Shown: positions 62,413 through 64,000 of the stretch, one piece after another
How positions within the stretch are numbered: the first letter of the stretch is position 1
How the letters are laid out: every line of letters begins with the position of its first letter
DNA from: Vibrio sp. MEBiC08052
GTDB taxonomy: Bacteria > Pseudomonadota > Gammaproteobacteria > Enterobacterales > Vibrionaceae
NCBI RefSeq assembly: GCF_001506075.1
Contig: NZ_KQ947475.1
Location: forward strand, 909,799-973,798
Direction: 5' to 3'
Length of the DNA: 64,000 nt
Program-made: the position numbers and the translations under genes
Notes under the pieces: generated by a model
Told to the model about the DNA's origin: nothing
The model's database searches: none
Seen by the model: the letters and a program-made list of their open reading frames with translations, nothing else

Positions 62413-63533
62413 CAGATTGCCTTTGAAAATGCTTTTCGGTGAGTATGAATTGACATCAGAATGCCAAAGCCTGCCATGAGGGTAACCATGGATGTCCCAC
62501 CATAACTGATTAATGGCAGCGGAACGCCAACAACAGGTAAAATTCCACTCACCATACCAATATTGACAAATACATAGACAAAAAAGCTGAGTACGATACT
62601 GCCCGCCATCATTTTTCCGAAAGCGGTTTGGGCATTACTGGCCAAATAAAGGCCGCGTCCGATGATAAACAGGTAAACGGATAGCAAAGCAACAATACCA
62701 ATCAGTCCCCATTCTTCGGCAATCACGGCAAAAATAAAATCGGTATGACGCTCTGGCAGAAATTCAAGTTGTGACTGAGTACCGTGTAACCAGCCTTTCC
62801 CCAAAATACCACCGGAACCAATGGCGATCTTACTCTGAATTATGTGATAGCCGGCTCCTAATGGGTCGGACTCCGGATTGAATAATGTCCGCACACGTAC
62901 TTTCTGGTATTCACGCATTAAAAAGAACCACAGAATCGGAACAAAAGCCCCAGTGGCAAAAATAGCTGCAAAAATGATACGCCAGCTAATGCCAGCGAGG
63001 AAGATGACAAAGATACCGGAAGCCGCAATCAGAATCGATGTTCCTAAATCGGGCTGTTTTGCGATGAGAATCGTCGGCACAAAGACCATGATCAACGAAA
63101 CACCGAGAGTTTTGAATGACGGGGGGAGTGGATGTTTACCGATATAGCGGGCGACCATCAGCGGGACCGCCAATTTGAGCAGTTCTGACGGCTGAAAACG
63201 AATCACGCCGATATCGAGCCAGCGTTGCGCACCTTTCGATACTTCTCCGGCGAGCAGAACTCCGAAGAGTAGTAAGACACCGCAGAAAAACAGGAAAGGT
63301 GCCAAAGATTCATAACTTCGGGGTGATAACTGGGCAAGGACAACCATAATTGTGAGTGCTAAGACCATCCGCATCGCTTGGCGTTCCATCATCGCCAGAT
63401 TTTGACCACTGGCACTATACATCACCACCAGTCCAAACCCCATTACCAGCAGCAGACCGAGTAATAGAGGAAGATCAATGTGCAAACGTTCAAAGAATGC
63501 TCGGCTTTGGCCTGTAGATGGATCGAATTCCAT
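62412..63533 (-). CDS. rodA: Peptidoglycan glycosyltransferase RodA
   Basis: A 373-residue SEDS protein with ten or so membrane helices that polymerises lipid II during cell elongation, together with PBP2. Family motifs are [36 protein letters not shown] and [12 protein letters not shown]. It overlaps the mrdA stop by one base. Confidence 0.97.
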   Translation of the reverse strand: MEFDPSTGQSRAFFERLHIDLPLLLGLLLVMGFGLVVMYSASGQNLAMMERQAMRMVLALTIMVVLAQLSPRSYESLAPFLFFCGVLLLFGVLLAGEVSKGAQRWLDIGVIRFQPSELLKLAVPLMVARYIGKHPLPPSFKTLGVSLIMVFVPTILIAKQPDLGTSILIAASGIFVIFLAGISWRIIFAAIFATGAFVPILWFFLMREYQKVRVRTLFNPESDPLGAGYHIIQSKIAIGSGGILGKGWLHGTQSQLEFLPERHTDFIFAVIAEEWGLIGIVALLSVYLFIIGRGLYLASNAQTAFGKMMAGSIVLSFFVYVFVNIGMVSGILPVVGVPLPLISYGGTSMVTLMAGFGILMSIHTHRKAFSKAI

Positions 63534-64000
63534 TAGTCTTTCTTCTCTTGTTGGTCTTCATCTAGAATAATGTGATCAAATATCTTTCGCACCACGGGGG
63601 CACCATGATTGGAGCCGCCTCCCGCATTTTCCAATACGATAGTAACAATAGCTTTCGGGTTATCGACGGGTGCAAATCCAGTGAATAATGCATGGTCACG
63701 CAGGTGTTCTGCAAGATCGTCTGCATTATATTCTTCCCCTTCTGCGAGGCCGAAGAGCTGAGCCGTACCTGACTTACCGGCACTTTTATATTTGAGATTT
63801 TTGAATGCATGACGTGCGGTTCCCCGAGGGCCATGATTCACCAGATACATGCCATTGATTGCGATATCCCAGTATTTCTTCGGTACACCGGTAATTGGCG
63901 GATAAGTTTCAACTTCTGCTATCTGCTGTTTGTCAAAGGGCTCTCCGTTTTCAATGGTTGCCCGGAGAAAATGTGGAGCCAGAACCTTACCATGGTGAAT
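63533..64000 (-). CDS. mrdA: Penicillin-binding protein 2, C-terminal part
   Basis: The window ends inside this gene; about 155 C-terminal residues are present. The transpeptidase KSG motif is visible in [14 protein letters not shown], with [23 protein letters not shown] after it. PBP2 is the elongation transpeptidase that partners RodA. The Ser active-site and SxN motifs lie outside the window. Confidence 0.95.
   Translation of the reverse strand: MHHGKVLAPHFLRATIENGEPFDKQQIAEVETYPPITGVPKKYWDIAINGMYLVNHGPRGTARHAFKNLKYKSAGKSGTAQLFGLAEGEEYNADDLAEHLRDHALFTGFAPVDNPKAIVTIVLENAGGGSNHGAPVVRKIFDHIILDEDQQEKKD

Overview
The window is chromosomal DNA from a marine gammaproteobacterium, almost certainly a Vibrio. 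The evidence is a PomAB sodium-type flagellar motor, GcvA/GcvB, a CsrB-type RNA with a GacA/VarA box, and a run of housekeeping genes whose order (dnaJ-pilins, tadA/mltF/purL, xseB-ispA-dxs/pomAB/thiI, metNIQ/gmhB, ybeD-lipB-lipA, mrdA-rodA-rlpA-dacA) I recall from Vibrio genomes. I see no insertion sequence, prophage, integron, CRISPR array or rRNA operon. Most of the window is core genome; the interest lies in regulatory RNAs, small ORFs and a few accessory genes.

Layout. 1-3.3 kb: the end of dnaJ, then four overlapping minor-pilin genes. 3.3-6.3 kb: glutathione-dependent formaldehyde detoxification (frmA, fghA) with a divergent LysR regulator. 6.4-13.3 kb: tadA, an unannotated 43-codon basic ORF, mltF and PurR-controlled purL. 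13.5-20 kb: ald, then an OxyR operator driving an unannotated 59-codon ORF and katG, then a chemoreceptor. 20-24.2 kb: yaeP/DUF4250, proS, and a three-gene operon (KfrA-like, yaiI, trmO). 24.3-24.9 kb: a CsrB-family RNA with a perfect VarA/GacA box. 25-28 kb: GNAT, DUF3301/DUF3549, yqcC-truC.

28-36.3 kb: isoprenoid operon xseB-ispA-dxs, pomAB, an aldo/keto reductase and thiI. 36.5-39.9 kb: GcvB RNA, divergent gcvA, then a tightly packed hydrolase-ygdD-rlmM run. 39.9-46.3 kb: xni, ppnN, a GGDEF protein and a TPR membrane protein with an apparently degenerate GGDEF domain. 46.3-52.2 kb: queF, syd, a Zn-ribbon protein, metNIQ with tandem MetJ boxes, and gmhB. 52.4-55.6 kb: two identical tRNA-Tyr genes, a YitT protein, PurR-controlled glyA and a small lipoprotein. 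55.8-64 kb: ybeD-lipB-lipA, a hybrid histidine kinase lying between ybeD and dacA, and the cell-wall cluster mrdA-rodA-rlpA-dacA, cut by the window edge.

Recurring themes are C1, methionine and purine metabolism (purL and glyA under PurR, metNIQ under MetJ, gcvA/GcvB), tRNA and rRNA modification (tadA, trmO, truC, thiI, queF, rlmM), and signalling (LysR, MCP, GGDEF, hybrid kinase, Csr RNA). The strongest candidates for something undescribed are the 59-codon ORF placed directly behind the OxyR promoter ahead of katG, and the 43-codon highly basic ORF between tadA and mltF. All identifications come from reading the sequence and from memory of the families; no database search was run.
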